Counted from the first letter of the stretch, positions 8,198 to 16,963 are shown. The stretch: DNA of 64,000 nt from Pseudomonadota bacterium (GCA_023388175.1 JAEWGT010000001.1:12021-76020), one strand, 5' to 3'. The notes: generated by a model not told the origin, from the sequence alone. Numbers and translations: made by a program.

Positions 8198-8878
8198 TCA
8201 GTCCGAGACGGTCTTGCCGTCCACCACCTTGATCTGCCTTCGACAGGCAGCGGCGATCTTTTCATCATGGGTGGAGATGAGGAAGGTGGTCTTTTCCTGT
8301 TCATTGATCTCGGCGATCAGCGCCATGACCTGTTCTGCCGATTCCCGGTCGAGATTGCCGGTCGGCTCGTCGGCCAGCACCAGTTCGGGCTGGTTCATCA
8401 GCGCGCGTGCAATAGCCACGCGCTGTTTCTGACCGCCCGACAACTGGGTTGCGCGAAAGTCCATGCGATGGCCGAGGCCCACCCGCTCCAGCAGTTCCGC
8501 ACCGCGCTGCCGCGCCTTGCCGGTCTCCCGGCCATTACTGATGGCGGTGGGAAAGACGACGTTTTCAAGCGCGGTGAAATCGGGCAGCAGATGGTGGAAC
8601 TGGAAGACGAAGCCGATATGGCGGTTGCGGAACTCGGTGAGGGCAGCATCCCCAGCGCGCGTCAGGTCCTCGCCCAGCATGACATGCTCGCCACTGGTGG
8701 GCTGCATCAGGGTCCCCAGAATTGTCAGCAGCGTCGACTTGCCCGAGCCCGATGGGCCGAGCAGGGCGGCGAGGTCGCCCTCCTGCAAGTCCATGTCGAG
8801 CTCCTTGAGCACGCGCGTCTCGGCCTCGCCCTCGCCATAGGTCTTGACCAGGTTGCGAATGGTGACGAGCGCGCTCAT
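8198..8878 (-). CDS. ABC transporter ATP-binding protein, MacB/LolD type
   Basis: This 226-residue ATPase powers the exporter formed with the next two genes. It has Walker A GPSGSGKST (41-49), signature LSGGQKQR, Walker B with ADEPTGNLD, and the switch histidine in STHD. The closest subfamily is the MacB/LolD/FtsE group, which works with FtsX-fold permeases. Its ATG overlaps the stop of the permease gene in ATGA (8875-8878), implying translational coupling. The frame is open further upstream, but that part lies within the permease gene. Confidence 0.92.
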   Translation of the reverse strand: MSALVTIRNLVKTYGEGEAETRVLKELDMDLQEGDLAALLGPSGSGKSTLLTILGTLMQPTSGEHVMLGEDLTRAGDAALTEFRNRHIGFVFQFHHLLPDFTALENVVFPTAISNGRETGKARQRGAELLERVGLGHRMDFRATQLSGGQKQRVAIARALMNQPELVLADEPTGNLDRESAEQVMALIAEINEQEKTTFLISTHDEKIAAACRRQIKVVDGKTVSD

Positions 8879-10080
8879 TGACCGATCACCGAGACCGGGT
8901 CCACCCGCGCCGCGGCACGCGCCGGCAGGATGGAGGCGAGGATTGCGCCAATCGTCGTGAGGGTGATGGCGAGGCCATAGGCGCCCTGGCGCACATCGAT
9001 GGGCAGGCCGCCGGCAGAGGCATTTTCGGGCAGGGGAAAGGGCGAGAGGGCAAGATAGCCCAGTCCCGCCCCGATCAGACCGCCCAGCAGGCCGATCAGC
9101 GTACCCTGCAGCACGAAGACGAAGACCACAAAGCCGCGCGAGGCACCGAAGGCCCGCATGATGCCGATTTCCGGGCGGCGGCGATAGGTGGAGAGCAGCA
9201 GCGCCGAAGCGACGCCGATGACAATGGTGACCAGCGCAAATCCCTTGATGAGATTGCCCGAATTGGCCTGCGCGCGCAGCCCGCTCAGCAGCTGGGCATT
9301 GCCTTCCGTCCATGGGGTAGCCTTGAGACCGGTTTCCGCGGCCAAGCGCTGGGCGAAGACGTCGGCGCTGTTGAGATCGTCAAGCTTGATCTCGATGCGT
9401 GTGAGCCCCTGCGGCAGCTCGAACAGCGTCCGCGCCGTGGCCGTGCTGACAAAGGCGGCGCGCGCATCCAGCGCCTCGACGCCGACCTCGAAAATGCCCG
9501 ATATGACCAGTGCCCGCTCGACATTGCGGTCCGATTGCAGACGGATCACCTGTCCCACGCCGATGCCCAGATCCTCGGCCAGGGTCTTGCCCAGAATAAC
9601 ATTGGAATTGTTGAGCATCGTATCGCCAGCGACAAGCCGCCGCTCAAGATCGGCAATGGCCGAGACCTTGTCGGCCTCGACACCCGTCACCCCTACAGGG
9701 GCCCGCGACTGGCCGCGGATGACGAAGCCATTGCCCACGATCTGCGGAGACATCGCCTTGACGCCTGCCATGGCCTCGATGCCCGGAAGGAAGGCATCGG
9801 CGCTGCGCAGGGTCTCGCGCTGGCCGCTGGCCTTTTGCTGCACCAGCAGGGCCCCGTCTTCCCCAGCCAGCAACAGGCCGGCATCGCGGCTGGGCGCCTC
9901 AAGCGTCACATGGGAGATGTCGCCCACGGTCTGCTGCACGAGATAAACCGCCAGCCCGCCGATCAGCGCGCTCATGAAAATGAAGACGAAGACACCGGTC
10001 GCCACGCCCGCGACCAGCAGCCCGGTCTGGGTCTTGCTCGAAGTCAGATACCGCCAGGCGATCTTTATGCCGTAGAGCAT
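8875..10080 (-). CDS. ABC transporter permease, FtsX/MacB fold
   Basis: A 401-residue integral membrane protein with one N-terminal membrane segment (about 19-45), a large periplasmic domain, and three C-terminal segments. The stretch RRRPEIGIMRAFGAS after the second segment is the hallmark of FtsX/MacB permeases, which act as mechanotransmission devices rather than classical channels. It ends in VDPVSVIGQ, also typical. It is sandwiched between the adaptor gene (3 bp upstream) and the ATPase gene (overlapping). LolC/E-like lipoprotein release is an alternative, but the neighbouring periplasmic adaptor favours a MacAB-type exporter. Confidence 0.9.
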   Translation of the reverse strand: MLYGIKIAWRYLTSSKTQTGLLVAGVATGVFVFIFMSALIGGLAVYLVQQTVGDISHVTLEAPSRDAGLLLAGEDGALLVQQKASGQRETLRSADAFLPGIEAMAGVKAMSPQIVGNGFVIRGQSRAPVGVTGVEADKVSAIADLERRLVAGDTMLNNSNVILGKTLAEDLGIGVGQVIRLQSDRNVERALVISGIFEVGVEALDARAAFVSTATARTLFELPQGLTRIEIKLDDLNSADVFAQRLAAETGLKATPWTEGNAQLLSGLRAQANSGNLIKGFALVTIVIGVASALLLSTYRRRPEIGIMRAFGASRGFVVFVFVLQGTLIGLLGGLIGAGLGYLALSPFPLPENASAGGLPIDVRQGAYGLAITLTTIGAILASILPARAAARVDPVSVIGQ

Positions 10081-10083
10081 TGC

Positions 10084-11178
10084 TTATTGCGCCTCGACCA
10101 GATCGCCCACGGCCACCCCGGCCGGATCGAGAATGACGACATCGCCGGCACTCAGCCCCTCGGTGACGATGACCCGATCCGCCGGCCAGTCGCTGAAGCG
10201 GATCGGCTGCGCCGCCACAACGCCATCGGCGATCACAAGAACATGGCTGTCGGCGCCATCGGTAATGATTGCGGCGCGCGGCACCGACAGCGCGTCTTCG
10301 ACTTCATCGACGATGACATTGGCATTGACCGTCTGCCCCACGGGCAGCGACACCGGCTCGTCAAAGGCAATCTTGATCGCCCTGCCCCCGGTGGAGGGAT
10401 CGACCGTGGGCGCCGCAAAGGTCACGGTGCCATGCTGCGCCACGCTGGCGCCAACCGGTTTGAGCAAGGCCTTGAGCCCCGCACTGACGCGGGAGGAATA
10501 AAGTTCATCGACATCGGTCGCGACGACGAGATCGGTCGTGTCGGCAATGACGAAGAGCTCGGTTTGCGGATCGACCAACTGGCCTTGGTCGACGCCACGC
10601 GACAGCACGACTCCACTCATGGGTGCGCGCACGCTATATTGGGCAATCTGCCATTCGACCTGATCCAGCGCCGCCCTTTGCCGGGCCGTCTCGTTGACGG
10701 CAGCGGCCAGTGCCAGTTCGGCATCTTCCCGGCTGGCGCGGGTGGTATTTTCACCCAGGGCCTGCGTGCGGGTGGCATTGGCCTCGGCCTGGCGCTGCTG
10801 CACCTGCTGGGCCTCAAGCGCAGAACGCGCCTGCTCGGCCTGAGCCTGCACCAGCGCCGCGTCGAGCGCCACCAGCACCTGATCCGCCGCGACGCTGTCG
10901 CCGACATCGGCATTGACCGACAGGGCCTGGGCCGAGACTGCCGCGCGGATGGTGACGGATTTGCTGGCCGCCACGCGCCCATTGACCGCCAGGACCTGGC
11001 TGACCGGGCCGGGGCCGAGCACCTCCACAGCGACCGCCTTCGGCTTGGGCTGCCAGGGCCGTTCGATGCCGGCATAGGCACCGGCGCCCAGAATGATGAG
11101 CAGGAAAAAGATCATCCAGCCCCAGCGCCGCTTGCGGCGGCGCGGGGCAGGACGGGGGGAGGTTTTGGAACTGGCCAC
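10084..11178 (-). CDS. Efflux periplasmic adaptor subunit (HlyD/MacA-like)
   Basis: The 364-residue protein starts with a basic, proline-rich cytoplasmic stretch (KTSPRPAPRRRKRRWG) and one membrane anchor (about 20-40). It continues with the lipoyl-like half VNGRVAASKSVTIRAAVS, a helical hairpin rich in Ala/Gln (about 110-190), the second lipoyl half RAPMSGVVLSRGVDQGQLV, and beta-barrel domains. It should bridge the inner-membrane permease to an outer-membrane TolC-like channel, which is not encoded here. It is the first gene of the three-gene operon. The cargo is unknown. Confidence 0.9.
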   Translation of the reverse strand: MASSKTSPRPAPRRRKRRWGWMIFFLLIILGAGAYAGIERPWQPKPKAVAVEVLGPGPVSQVLAVNGRVAASKSVTIRAAVSAQALSVNADVGDSVAADQVLVALDAALVQAQAEQARSALEAQQVQQRQAEANATRTQALGENTTRASREDAELALAAAVNETARQRAALDQVEWQIAQYSVRAPMSGVVLSRGVDQGQLVDPQTELFVIADTTDLVVATDVDELYSSRVSAGLKALLKPVGASVAQHGTVTFAAPTVDPSTGGRAIKIAFDEPVSLPVGQTVNANVIVDEVEDALSVPRAAIITDGADSHVLVIADGVVAAQPIRFSDWPADRVIVTEGLSAGDVVILDPAGVAVGDLVEAQ

Positions 11179-11258
11179 AGCATTGAGCCCTTTGACGCTT
11201 CAATACTGTCTACGCTGTTGCACCGCCTTTGGATTTGCGGTCGATCAAACCAGCTGGC

Positions 11259-12125
11259 TCAGCGCCGCCCGATGCCATCAAGCGTGGCGAAATCTTCGTC
11301 GCTCAGGTCGATGGCGGCCGCGGCGACATTGTCTTCAAGATGCCTGACCTTGCCGGTGCCCGGAATGGGCAGCATGACCTTGCTGCGCTTCAGCAGCCAC
11401 GCCAGCGCGATCTGGCTGCCGCTGGCCCCGTGCTTTTCCATGATGGCATGGGCCGTGTCGTGCCCCTCCACCAGATCGCCACCTGCAAGCGGAAACCAGG
11501 GGATGAAACCGATGCCATTGGCTTCGCAATAGTCGAGCACTGCCTCGCTCTTGCGATTGGCGAAATTGTAGAGGTTCTGGACCGTGGTCACCTTGAAGTA
11601 CTTGCTGGCTTCCTTGATGTCCTCGACGCTGACCTCGGACAGGCCCGCATGGCGGATCAGGCCCTCCTTCTGCATGTCGGCAATGACACCGAACTGGTCT
11701 TCGCGCGGCGTATTGGCGTCGATGCGGTGCAACTGCCAGAGATCGAGCCGTTCCAGCTTGAGCCGGCGAAGCGATGTCATGACACCCTGGCGCAGGAATT
11801 CGGGCCGCCCCACCTGATGCCACTCATCAGGCCCGGTGCGGGTCAAGCCGCTCTTGGTGGCAATGACGCTGCCCTTGTCATAGGGCGCCAGCGCCTCCCC
11901 GATCAGCTCCTCGCTGATATAGGGACCATAGCTTTCGGCCGTGTCGATGAAATCGACGCCGATTTCCGGCAGGCGCTTGAGCACGCGGATCGCTTCGTCC
12001 CGATCCTCGGGCGGTCCCCAGATGCCCTTGCCGGTAATGCGCATGGCGCCAAAACCGAGCCGGTTGACCTTGAGGTCGCCGCCAATGGCGAATGTCCCCG
12101 ACAGGGATGCGTCGAGCTGAGCCAT
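11259..12125 (-). CDS. Aldo/keto reductase
   Basis: A 288-residue NADPH-type aldo/keto reductase. The catalytic tetrad is visible: Asp and Tyr in DTAESYG, Lys in ATKSGL and His in LWQLHRID. The C-terminal cofactor-binding part includes LPIPGTGKVRHLEDN. The frame is open much further upstream, but ATG 12125 gives the normal family start and follows a GGAGAAT-type ribosome binding site. It is the last gene of a minus-strand run that begins with comF, 40 bp after the DUF1178 gene. The natural substrate cannot be inferred. Confidence 0.9.
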   Translation of the reverse strand: MAQLDASLSGTFAIGGDLKVNRLGFGAMRITGKGIWGPPEDRDEAIRVLKRLPEIGVDFIDTAESYGPYISEELIGEALAPYDKGSVIATKSGLTRTGPDEWHQVGRPEFLRQGVMTSLRRLKLERLDLWQLHRIDANTPREDQFGVIADMQKEGLIRHAGLSEVSVEDIKEASKYFKVTTVQNLYNFANRKSEAVLDYCEANGIGFIPWFPLAGGDLVEGHDTAHAIMEKHGASGSQIALAWLLKRSKVMLPIPGTGKVRHLEDNVAAAAIDLSDEDFATLDGIGRR

Positions 12126-12165
12126 CTTATTCTCCTTGGGTTTGGCACCCGGAGCACTGGGCGCC

Positions 12166-12600
12166 TTAATTGTCCTCGCCGACATCAGGCAAGGGCAGGA
12201 AATCCACCCCATCTTCGATGAGGCCGGCAATATCGTCGCGTGACGCCTCGCCATAAATGCCGCGCGCCTCCACTTCCTCGAAATGGATTCTCCGCGCCTC
12301 TTCGGCAAAACGGTCGCCGACATAATCGGCTTCGTTGATGACCTTATTGCGGTATTGCCGCAGCATTTCGCGCATCTTCGCCATGTCGGGATGCGCGGCG
12401 GACAGGCTGGCACGGCCTGTGCCTGTGCGCGCCACATTGGGCGCCATCATCGCCTTTTGCACATGTCCATCGCCGCACTGGGCACAGGTGACGATGCCGC
12501 GCGCCTGCTGCTCGTCATAGGCCGAAGCGCTCTTGAACCAGGCGTCGAAGCGATGTCCCTTCGAACATTGAAGCGAATACTGGATCACGTCTCTATTCAT
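12166..12600 (-). CDS. DUF1178 family protein
   Basis: A 144-residue protein of the DUF1178 family, small proteins of unknown function almost always found beside a nitrilase-like gene in alphaproteobacteria. The N-terminal part carries the paired-cysteine pattern LQCSKGH and TCAQCGDG, which looks like a zinc or metal knuckle, and the family block RKVINEADYVGDRFAEEARR-like is present near the middle. The start is uncertain: ATG 12600 is used here, while a GTG at 12588 would give VIQYSLQCSKGH, closer to the usual family start. Confidence 0.85.
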   Translation of the reverse strand: MNRDVIQYSLQCSKGHRFDAWFKSASAYDEQQARGIVTCAQCGDGHVQKAMMAPNVARTGTGRASLSAAHPDMAKMREMLRQYRNKVINEADYVGDRFAEEARRIHFEEVEARGIYGEASRDDIAGLIEDGVDFLPLPDVGEDN

Positions 12601-12650
12601 TCTCTTGCGCGCCGCGCGGGCGCATTTCAGCCACCATATAGGGTGCGGAT

Positions 12651-13478
12651 TCAGCTCTGCAAACCCGGCAACGCAAAGTCGCGGGCATTGGCGAGGGCCG
12701 GGACACGGCTTCGGGCCTCTGTCACCGCAGCCGGATCGATGTCGGCGACAAGCACGCCGGGTCGATCGTGATCGAGTTCGGCAATCACCTTCCCCCATGG
12801 ATCCACGATCAGCGAATGACCATAGGTCGAGCGGCCATTGGCATGCTGCCCGCCCTGCGCGGCCGCGATGACATAAGAGCCGGTTTCGATCGCGCGCGCC
12901 CGCAAGAGCACATGCCAGTGCGCCTGACCTGTTGGCACGGTAAAAGCCGCGGGAACCGCCATCAGCCCCGCCCCGGCATTGGCCAGGGCATTGTACAGGC
13001 GCGGGAAGCGCATGTCGTAGCAGATGGAAAAGCCAAGCCTGACAGCGCCAAGATCGGCGGTCACCGCCTGCTGTCCGGCCTTGTAAGTGGCACTTTCCCG
13101 ATAGGCATTGAGCCCGGCAATGTCGGCATCGAACAGATGGATCTTGTCATAGATCGCCAATTGGGTGCCATCGGGCCCGAACAGCACCGAGCGATTGGCA
13201 AAGCGTCCATCGTCCAGCGGCACCGGCAGCGAGCCGATATGGACAAACATGGAATGCTGTCGAGCCAGTTCTGCCGTGCGCTTCAACTGCGGATGGCCCT
13301 CGAAGCCAGCCGCGACCGAGCGCAACTGCTCCCGGTTCTCGGGGAAGATCATCGTGACTTCAGGCGTCAGTGCATAATCGGCGCCCTGCGCCGCGGCTTC
13401 GGCCAGCAAACCCTCAAGGGCATTGAGATTAGCTTCGGGATCGAGCCCCGACTGCATCTGGATCGCGGCGATCTTCAT
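12651..13478 (-). CDS. Carbon-nitrogen hydrolase (Nit-type omega-amidase family)
   Basis: A 275-residue nitrilase-superfamily amidase. The catalytic triad can be placed at Glu40 (LTPEVTM), Lys112 (YDKIHLFD) and Cys153 (SICYDMRFP). Overall it matches Nit1/Nit2-like enzymes, which remove alpha-ketoglutaramate or deaminated glutathione. Being followed by DUF1178 and preceded by glutaredoxin (3 bp away) fits a metabolite-repair role linked to glutathione, although that is an inference from family and context. Confidence 0.9.
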   Translation of the reverse strand: MKIAAIQMQSGLDPEANLNALEGLLAEAAAQGADYALTPEVTMIFPENREQLRSVAAGFEGHPQLKRTAELARQHSMFVHIGSLPVPLDDGRFANRSVLFGPDGTQLAIYDKIHLFDADIAGLNAYRESATYKAGQQAVTADLGAVRLGFSICYDMRFPRLYNALANAGAGLMAVPAAFTVPTGQAHWHVLLRARAIETGSYVIAAAQGGQHANGRSTYGHSLIVDPWGKVIAELDHDRPGVLVADIDPAAVTEARSRVPALANARDFALPGLQS

Positions 13479-13481
13479 CTC

Positions 13482-13736
13482 TTACTGCGCCAGCAGCGGA
13501 TCAAGGCCACCCGCGCGGTCGAGAGCCGAAAGATCGTCATAGCCCCCCACATGCGCGTCGCCGATGAAGATTTGCGGCACGGTACGGCGCCCATGGGCGC
13601 GCTCTGTCATGGCCTGCCGCAGGTCGGGGTCGAGTACGGTGATTTCGGAATAGTCCACGCCTTTGTCATCAAGAAGCGCCTTGGCAGCGTGACAATAGGG
13701 GCAGGTGGGCGTCGTATAAATCACGACCTTGGCCAT
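13482..13736 (-). CDS. grxC: Glutaredoxin 3
   Basis: An 84-residue class I dithiol glutaredoxin that reduces protein disulfides and glutathione mixed disulfides. The active site is Cys12-Pro-Tyr-Cys15. The cis-proline loop RRTVPQIFIGDAHVGGYDDL contains the TVP and GG-[YF]-DD glutathione-binding elements. The length is standard. It lies 33 bp after comF and 3 bp before the nitrilase-like gene, so the three are almost surely co-transcribed. Confidence 0.96.
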   Translation of the reverse strand: MAKVVIYTTPTCPYCHAAKALLDDKGVDYSEITVLDPDLRQAMTERAHGRRTVPQIFIGDAHVGGYDDLSALDRAGGLDPLLAQ

Positions 13737-13769
13737 GAGGACAGCTCCGGTGAACGAAAAACATTGCTC

Positions 13770-14573
13770 TTATATGGGCAGTTCGCCGCCAATGACAACG
13801 CGGGCAAAGGTCAGGACATCGACCTTCTCGACCCCACCGCGCTTCAATGCCCGCGTCACCGCCTTGACCGTCGCCCCCGTCGTATAGACATCATCCACGA
13901 GAACAACCGGTCGTCCCCTGAGCCGCTCCAATGCCCGGGGATGCAGCGAAAACGCGCCCTGCACATTGCGCAACCGGCTATCGCCCGAAAGACCAACCTG
14001 CTGTCTCGTCTTCCTGTCGCGCCGCACCAGATGCGCATCCACCTCGAGCCCCGTGGCCCGCGACAATTCCCGCGCCAGAAGCATGGATTGGTTATAACGG
14101 CGGAACCGCAAGCGGCTCGGATGCAGCGGCACCGGCACGAGCAACGGCGTGTCCGGCCAGAACTCGTGCCCGGCCACCCCCATCAGCCTGGCGCAGAACC
14201 GGGCCAGCTCCACCCGGTCGCCGTATTTGAACCGGCTGACCAGCGCCCCGACGACCTCTCCATAGGCCAGGGCTGCGCGCGCGCGACCGAAGGGCGGCGG
14301 ATCGGCCAGCGCTTCGGCAGAAAGCGTGCCCGCCCCCGGATCGCTGTCGAAGGGCAGGCCCAGCACCGGACAAAAGGGCGCGCTGATCGGTCTCAATTGC
14401 GAAAAGCAGCTGGCGCAAAGTGCATTATCGGCGCTGAGTGGCGCCGAACAGGCAATGCAGGTCGGCGGATAGAGCTGGTCGAGCAGTGCAATGCCCAAAC
14501 GGCCCAACCCACGACCGAGCCGCGTCAATCCGCTGTCTTTGACTTCCTCGCCCGCGCTCTCCATAAGACCCAT
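13770..14573 (-). CDS. ComF family phosphoribosyltransferase-like protein
   Basis: A ComF-type protein: an N-terminal double zinc ribbon (CIACSAPLSADNALCASC), then a type I phosphoribosyltransferase domain with the PRPP loop VVLVDDVYTTGAT near the C-terminus. ComF acts in DNA uptake in competent bacteria; in alphaproteobacteria its role is unclear. The start is uncertain: ATG 14573 is used here, with in-frame ATGs at 14609 and 14564. The 14609 start would overlap the start of the divergent methyltransferase gene by two bases. It heads the comF-grxC-nitrilase-DUF1178-aldo/keto reductase run. Confidence 0.87.
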   Translation of the reverse strand: MGLMESAGEEVKDSGLTRLGRGLGRLGIALLDQLYPPTCIACSAPLSADNALCASCFSQLRPISAPFCPVLGLPFDSDPGAGTLSAEALADPPPFGRARAALAYGEVVGALVSRFKYGDRVELARFCARLMGVAGHEFWPDTPLLVPVPLHPSRLRFRRYNQSMLLARELSRATGLEVDAHLVRRDRKTRQQVGLSGDSRLRNVQGAFSLHPRALERLRGRPVVLVDDVYTTGATVKAVTRALKRGGVEKVDVLTFARVVIGGELPI

Positions 14574-14607
14574 ATTGCCACGCTCAGGCCCCGGGGAAAG
14601 CCCCTCC

Positions 14608-15438
14608 ATGTCCAGCCCCCCACAGATCTTCGACAGAATCGGGATACGCCGCAATCTTGACCGCCGCAAAAGCCGCGACAATTTCGTGCGCGACCTCGTG
14701 GTCGAGGATATGGCCGACAGGCTCGGCACCTATAAGAGGGATTTCGCTGAGGCCATTCTTATTGGCCCCGATGCGCAATCCCTGCCCGAAATTCTCCACA
14801 CCGCCAACGGCCCCGTCGTCGCGCAACGGGTGGAAGCATTTGGGGGAGAGGACTTCCCGGCTCTGCCCGCGGGCGAGTACGATCTCATTGTCTCGCTCCT
14901 GCATCTGCAGGCCGTCAACGATGTGCCGGGGCACCTGGCGCGGCTGCGCCAGAAGCTCAGGCCCGATGGGCTGTTGATGGCGGCCTTTATTGGCGGTGAA
15001 AGCCTCACCGAACTGCGCGAGGCCTTTCTTGCTGCCGATCTGGCCACGTCCGGCGGCGCGTCCGCCCGCGTGGCGCCCATGGCGCAGGTGCGCGATGCCG
15101 GAGGGCTGCTGCAGCGCGCCGGCTTTGCCCTGCCTGTGGCCGATGTCGAAACCCATCGCGTCCGCTACGCCAACCCCTTTGCACTGATGGCCGAGCTCAA
15201 GGCACTGGGTGCCGCCAACCCGCTGGTTGACCGCCCCCGGCGCTTCGCCACGCGCACCCTGCTCAGCGCCGCTGCCTCGGCCTATGCCGAGCGCGACGCC
15301 GACCCCGATGGCCGCATCCGCGCCACGCTCGAAATCATCTGGATTGCCGGCTGGGTGCCGCATGAAAGCCAGCAGAAGCCCCTCCGTCCGGGCAGCGCCA
15401 CGACACGGCTGGGCGACATATTGGGCAAGGCACCATGA
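14608..15438 (+). CDS. Methyltransferase-domain protein, BioC/NDUFAF5-like
   Basis: The 276-residue protein matches the alphaproteobacterial family related to BioC and the complex I assembly factor NDUFAF5: the start FDRIGIRRNLDRR, the central YDLIVSLLHLQAVNDVPG, LRPDGLLMAAFIGGESL and the C-terminal IWIAGWVPH are characteristic. The glycine-rich SAM motif I is not recognisable in its expected place (DFAEAILIGPDAQ), so catalytic activity is uncertain. ATG 14608 follows GGGGAAAG. Its start abuts that of comF on the other strand. The stop overlaps the next gene by ATGA. Confidence 0.82.
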   Translation: MSSPPQIFDRIGIRRNLDRRKSRDNFVRDLVVEDMADRLGTYKRDFAEAILIGPDAQSLPEILHTANGPVVAQRVEAFGGEDFPALPAGEYDLIVSLLHLQAVNDVPGHLARLRQKLRPDGLLMAAFIGGESLTELREAFLAADLATSGGASARVAPMAQVRDAGGLLQRAGFALPVADVETHRVRYANPFALMAELKALGAANPLVDRPRRFATRTLLSAAASAYAERDADPDGRIRATLEIIWIAGWVPHESQQKPLRPGSATTRLGDILGKAP

Positions 15439-15971
15439 CAGGCCTCGCCGGCGGGGAGATCCTGCTCCTGTCCGGATCGCCGGGCTCGGGCAAGACCACC
15501 AGCGCCGAGGCGCTGGCCCATCTCCCCGGCAGTCCCAAGGTGCATCTGCATTCGGACGATTTCTGGGGCTATATCAAGCAAGGCAAGATCGACCCCTGGC
15601 TCCCCGAGTCCGACAGGCAGAACCACATGATCCGGGACATCGTGGCCGATGTCGCCGGTCATTATGCCCGCAGTGGCTACACGGTCATCGTGGACGGGGT
15701 TATCCGCCCCTGGTGGCTGCCCGCCTTCATGTCCCTGGGCGTGCCGCTGCATTATATCGTGCTGCGCACCAGCGTCGCCGAAGCCGTAGCGCGGTGCAAA
15801 GCGCGCGGCGGCGACAGCCTGACCGATCCGGTCGTGGTCAGCGCGCTCCACGGCCAGTTTGCCGATCTGGAGGCCTTTGAAACCCATGTCCTGACGGTCG
15901 GCGGACTGGACAAAGACGAAACAGTGCAGCGCATTCTCGATGCTGTTTCAAGCGGCGGCTTCCGCCTCTGA
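15435..15971 (+). CDS. P-loop nucleotide kinase-like protein (zeta-toxin-like fold)
   Basis: A 178-residue AAA-type kinase with Walker A GSPGSGKT (14-21), the substrate-side motif HLHSDDFWGYI and an arginine-bearing lid near the C-terminal third. These small kinases resemble zeta-toxin and gluconate/chloramphenicol kinases; the substrate is unknown. No antitoxin partner is seen, so I do not call it a toxin. It is translationally coupled to the methyltransferase gene by a 4-bp ATGA overlap. Confidence 0.8.
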   Translation: MTGLAGGEILLLSGSPGSGKTTSAEALAHLPGSPKVHLHSDDFWGYIKQGKIDPWLPESDRQNHMIRDIVADVAGHYARSGYTVIVDGVIRPWWLPAFMSLGVPLHYIVLRTSVAEAVARCKARGGDSLTDPVVVSALHGQFADLEAFETHVLTVGGLDKDETVQRILDAVSSGGFRL

Positions 15972-15990
15972 ATGCGGGAAAGCGCTCATG

Positions 15991-16017
15991 AAAAAGGCCG
16001 GTGTTTCCACCGGCCTT
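15991..16017 (-). terminator. Rho-independent terminator of carD
   Basis: A 10-bp stem AAGGCCGGTG (15994-16003) with CACCGGCCTT (16008-16017) and a 4-nt loop. On the minus strand it is followed by a run of five T, placed 26 bp after the carD stop. On the plus strand there is no T-run after the stem, so it mainly serves carD. Confidence 0.85.
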
Positions 16018-16042
16018 ATCAATACTTTACTGAAAAAACCGC

Positions 16043-16609
16043 TTACGCAGCTTCCTCATCGCTTTCGGCATCGGCCGCGTCGGCCTTGGTGCGCTTCGGG
16101 CTCTTGGCAAGCTGCTTTTCGATCAGCTGCACCGCTTCGGTCAGCGTCAGCTTGCGCACCGCGCCGACTTCGCGGCTCATGCGGTCCATGGCCTGCTCGA
16201 ACAGCTGGCGTTCCGAATAGGACTGCTCGGGCTGTTCTTCGGACCGGTAGAGGTCACGCACCACTTCGGAAATGGCGATCAGGTCGCCCGAATTGATCTT
16301 GGCTTCGTATTCCTGGGCGCGGCGCGACCACATGGTCCGCTTGACGCGAGCCCGGCCGGTGACGGTTTCGAGCGCCTTGGTAATTTCGTCTTCTTCGGCC
16401 AGCTTGCGCATGCCGACAGACTTGACCTTGGCCACGGGGACACGCAGGGTCAACTTGTCCTGCTCGAAGCTGATGACGAACAGCTCAAGAACAAGACCAG
16501 CAACTTCCTGCTCCTCGATGGCGACGACGACACCGACACCGTGGGACGGATAGACGACGAACTCGCCGGTCTTGAACCCGAGCCGCTGCTGCTGCTTCTT
16601 GGCTACCAT
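16043..16609 (-). CDS. carD: CarD-family transcriptional regulator
   Basis: CarD/CdnL proteins bind the beta subunit of RNA polymerase and stabilise open promoter complexes. The 188-residue protein has the N-terminal RNA-polymerase interaction domain (GEFVVYPSHGVGVVVAIEE, residues about 14-32), then the helical C-terminal domain with MWSRRAQEYEAKINSGD and YSERQLFEQAMDRM, ending in an acidic Ala-rich tail. ATG 16609 follows AAGGAG. It is the last gene of the helicase-S4-fdxA-carD neighbourhood and has a strong terminator. Confidence 0.94.
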   Translation of the reverse strand: MVAKKQQQRLGFKTGEFVVYPSHGVGVVVAIEEQEVAGLVLELFVISFEQDKLTLRVPVAKVKSVGMRKLAEEDEITKALETVTGRARVKRTMWSRRAQEYEAKINSGDLIAISEVVRDLYRSEEQPEQSYSERQLFEQAMDRMSREVGAVRKLTLTEAVQLIEKQLAKSPKRTKADAADAESDEEAA

Positions 16610-16963
16610 ATGCTGGAACTCCTTATTGACGCCCCAAATGGCCGGTTCCTTGCGGCAAGGACCTGCCATTCCTACTCGTGGACGCCCGAATGCGGGCGCT
16701 TACTGCGCAGTAAACCTCACAGCCGTCCGGGTCCGCTTTGTCCGGAACGCCATGAACTTCAAACGATGTCTGTCAAAAAAATCGTGCCTTGCGGCACGGG
16801 CTGGGTGACGGGCTTAACTGCATATGGGGACACCATAGCACAATTTTTCAGCAAAATCAAAAGGAACGAATCAGGCCAGTCCAAAAGGGCTGCCCGATGA
16901 AAAGCTTAGTGTGACCGGAGCGTGACATGCTCCTGTCAATACTGGAATTTCCCGCCGCCGGCC
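16610..16963. other. Intergenic region between fdxA and carD
   Basis: No gene is seen in these 354 bases. They form the leader of carD and the tail of fdxA. Three small hairpins are present: CGCCCG/CGGGCG around 16683-16698, CCTT/AAGG around 16648-16660, and CGTGCC/GGCACG near 16784-16799. A TTGACA on the minus strand (16771-16776) could be a -35 box for carD, but no convincing -10 follows at the right distance. Confidence 0.4.

Noticed and set aside
8878..11532. A very long plus-strand open frame (884 codons) antisense to the ABC export operon
   Set aside because: Its translation is low-complexity, rich in His, Arg, Gly and Asp, as expected from the reverse strand of G+C-rich codons; the opposite strand encodes three well-recognised genes.
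12768..14660. A 630-codon plus-strand frame over the nitrilase, grxC and comF genes
   Set aside because: It crosses three genes with clear catalytic motifs on the minus strand and has no features of its own.
15435..15971. A toxin-antitoxin system based on the zeta-toxin-like kinase
   Set aside because: No small antitoxin gene is adjacent; the neighbour is a methyltransferase-like gene in a conserved pair.
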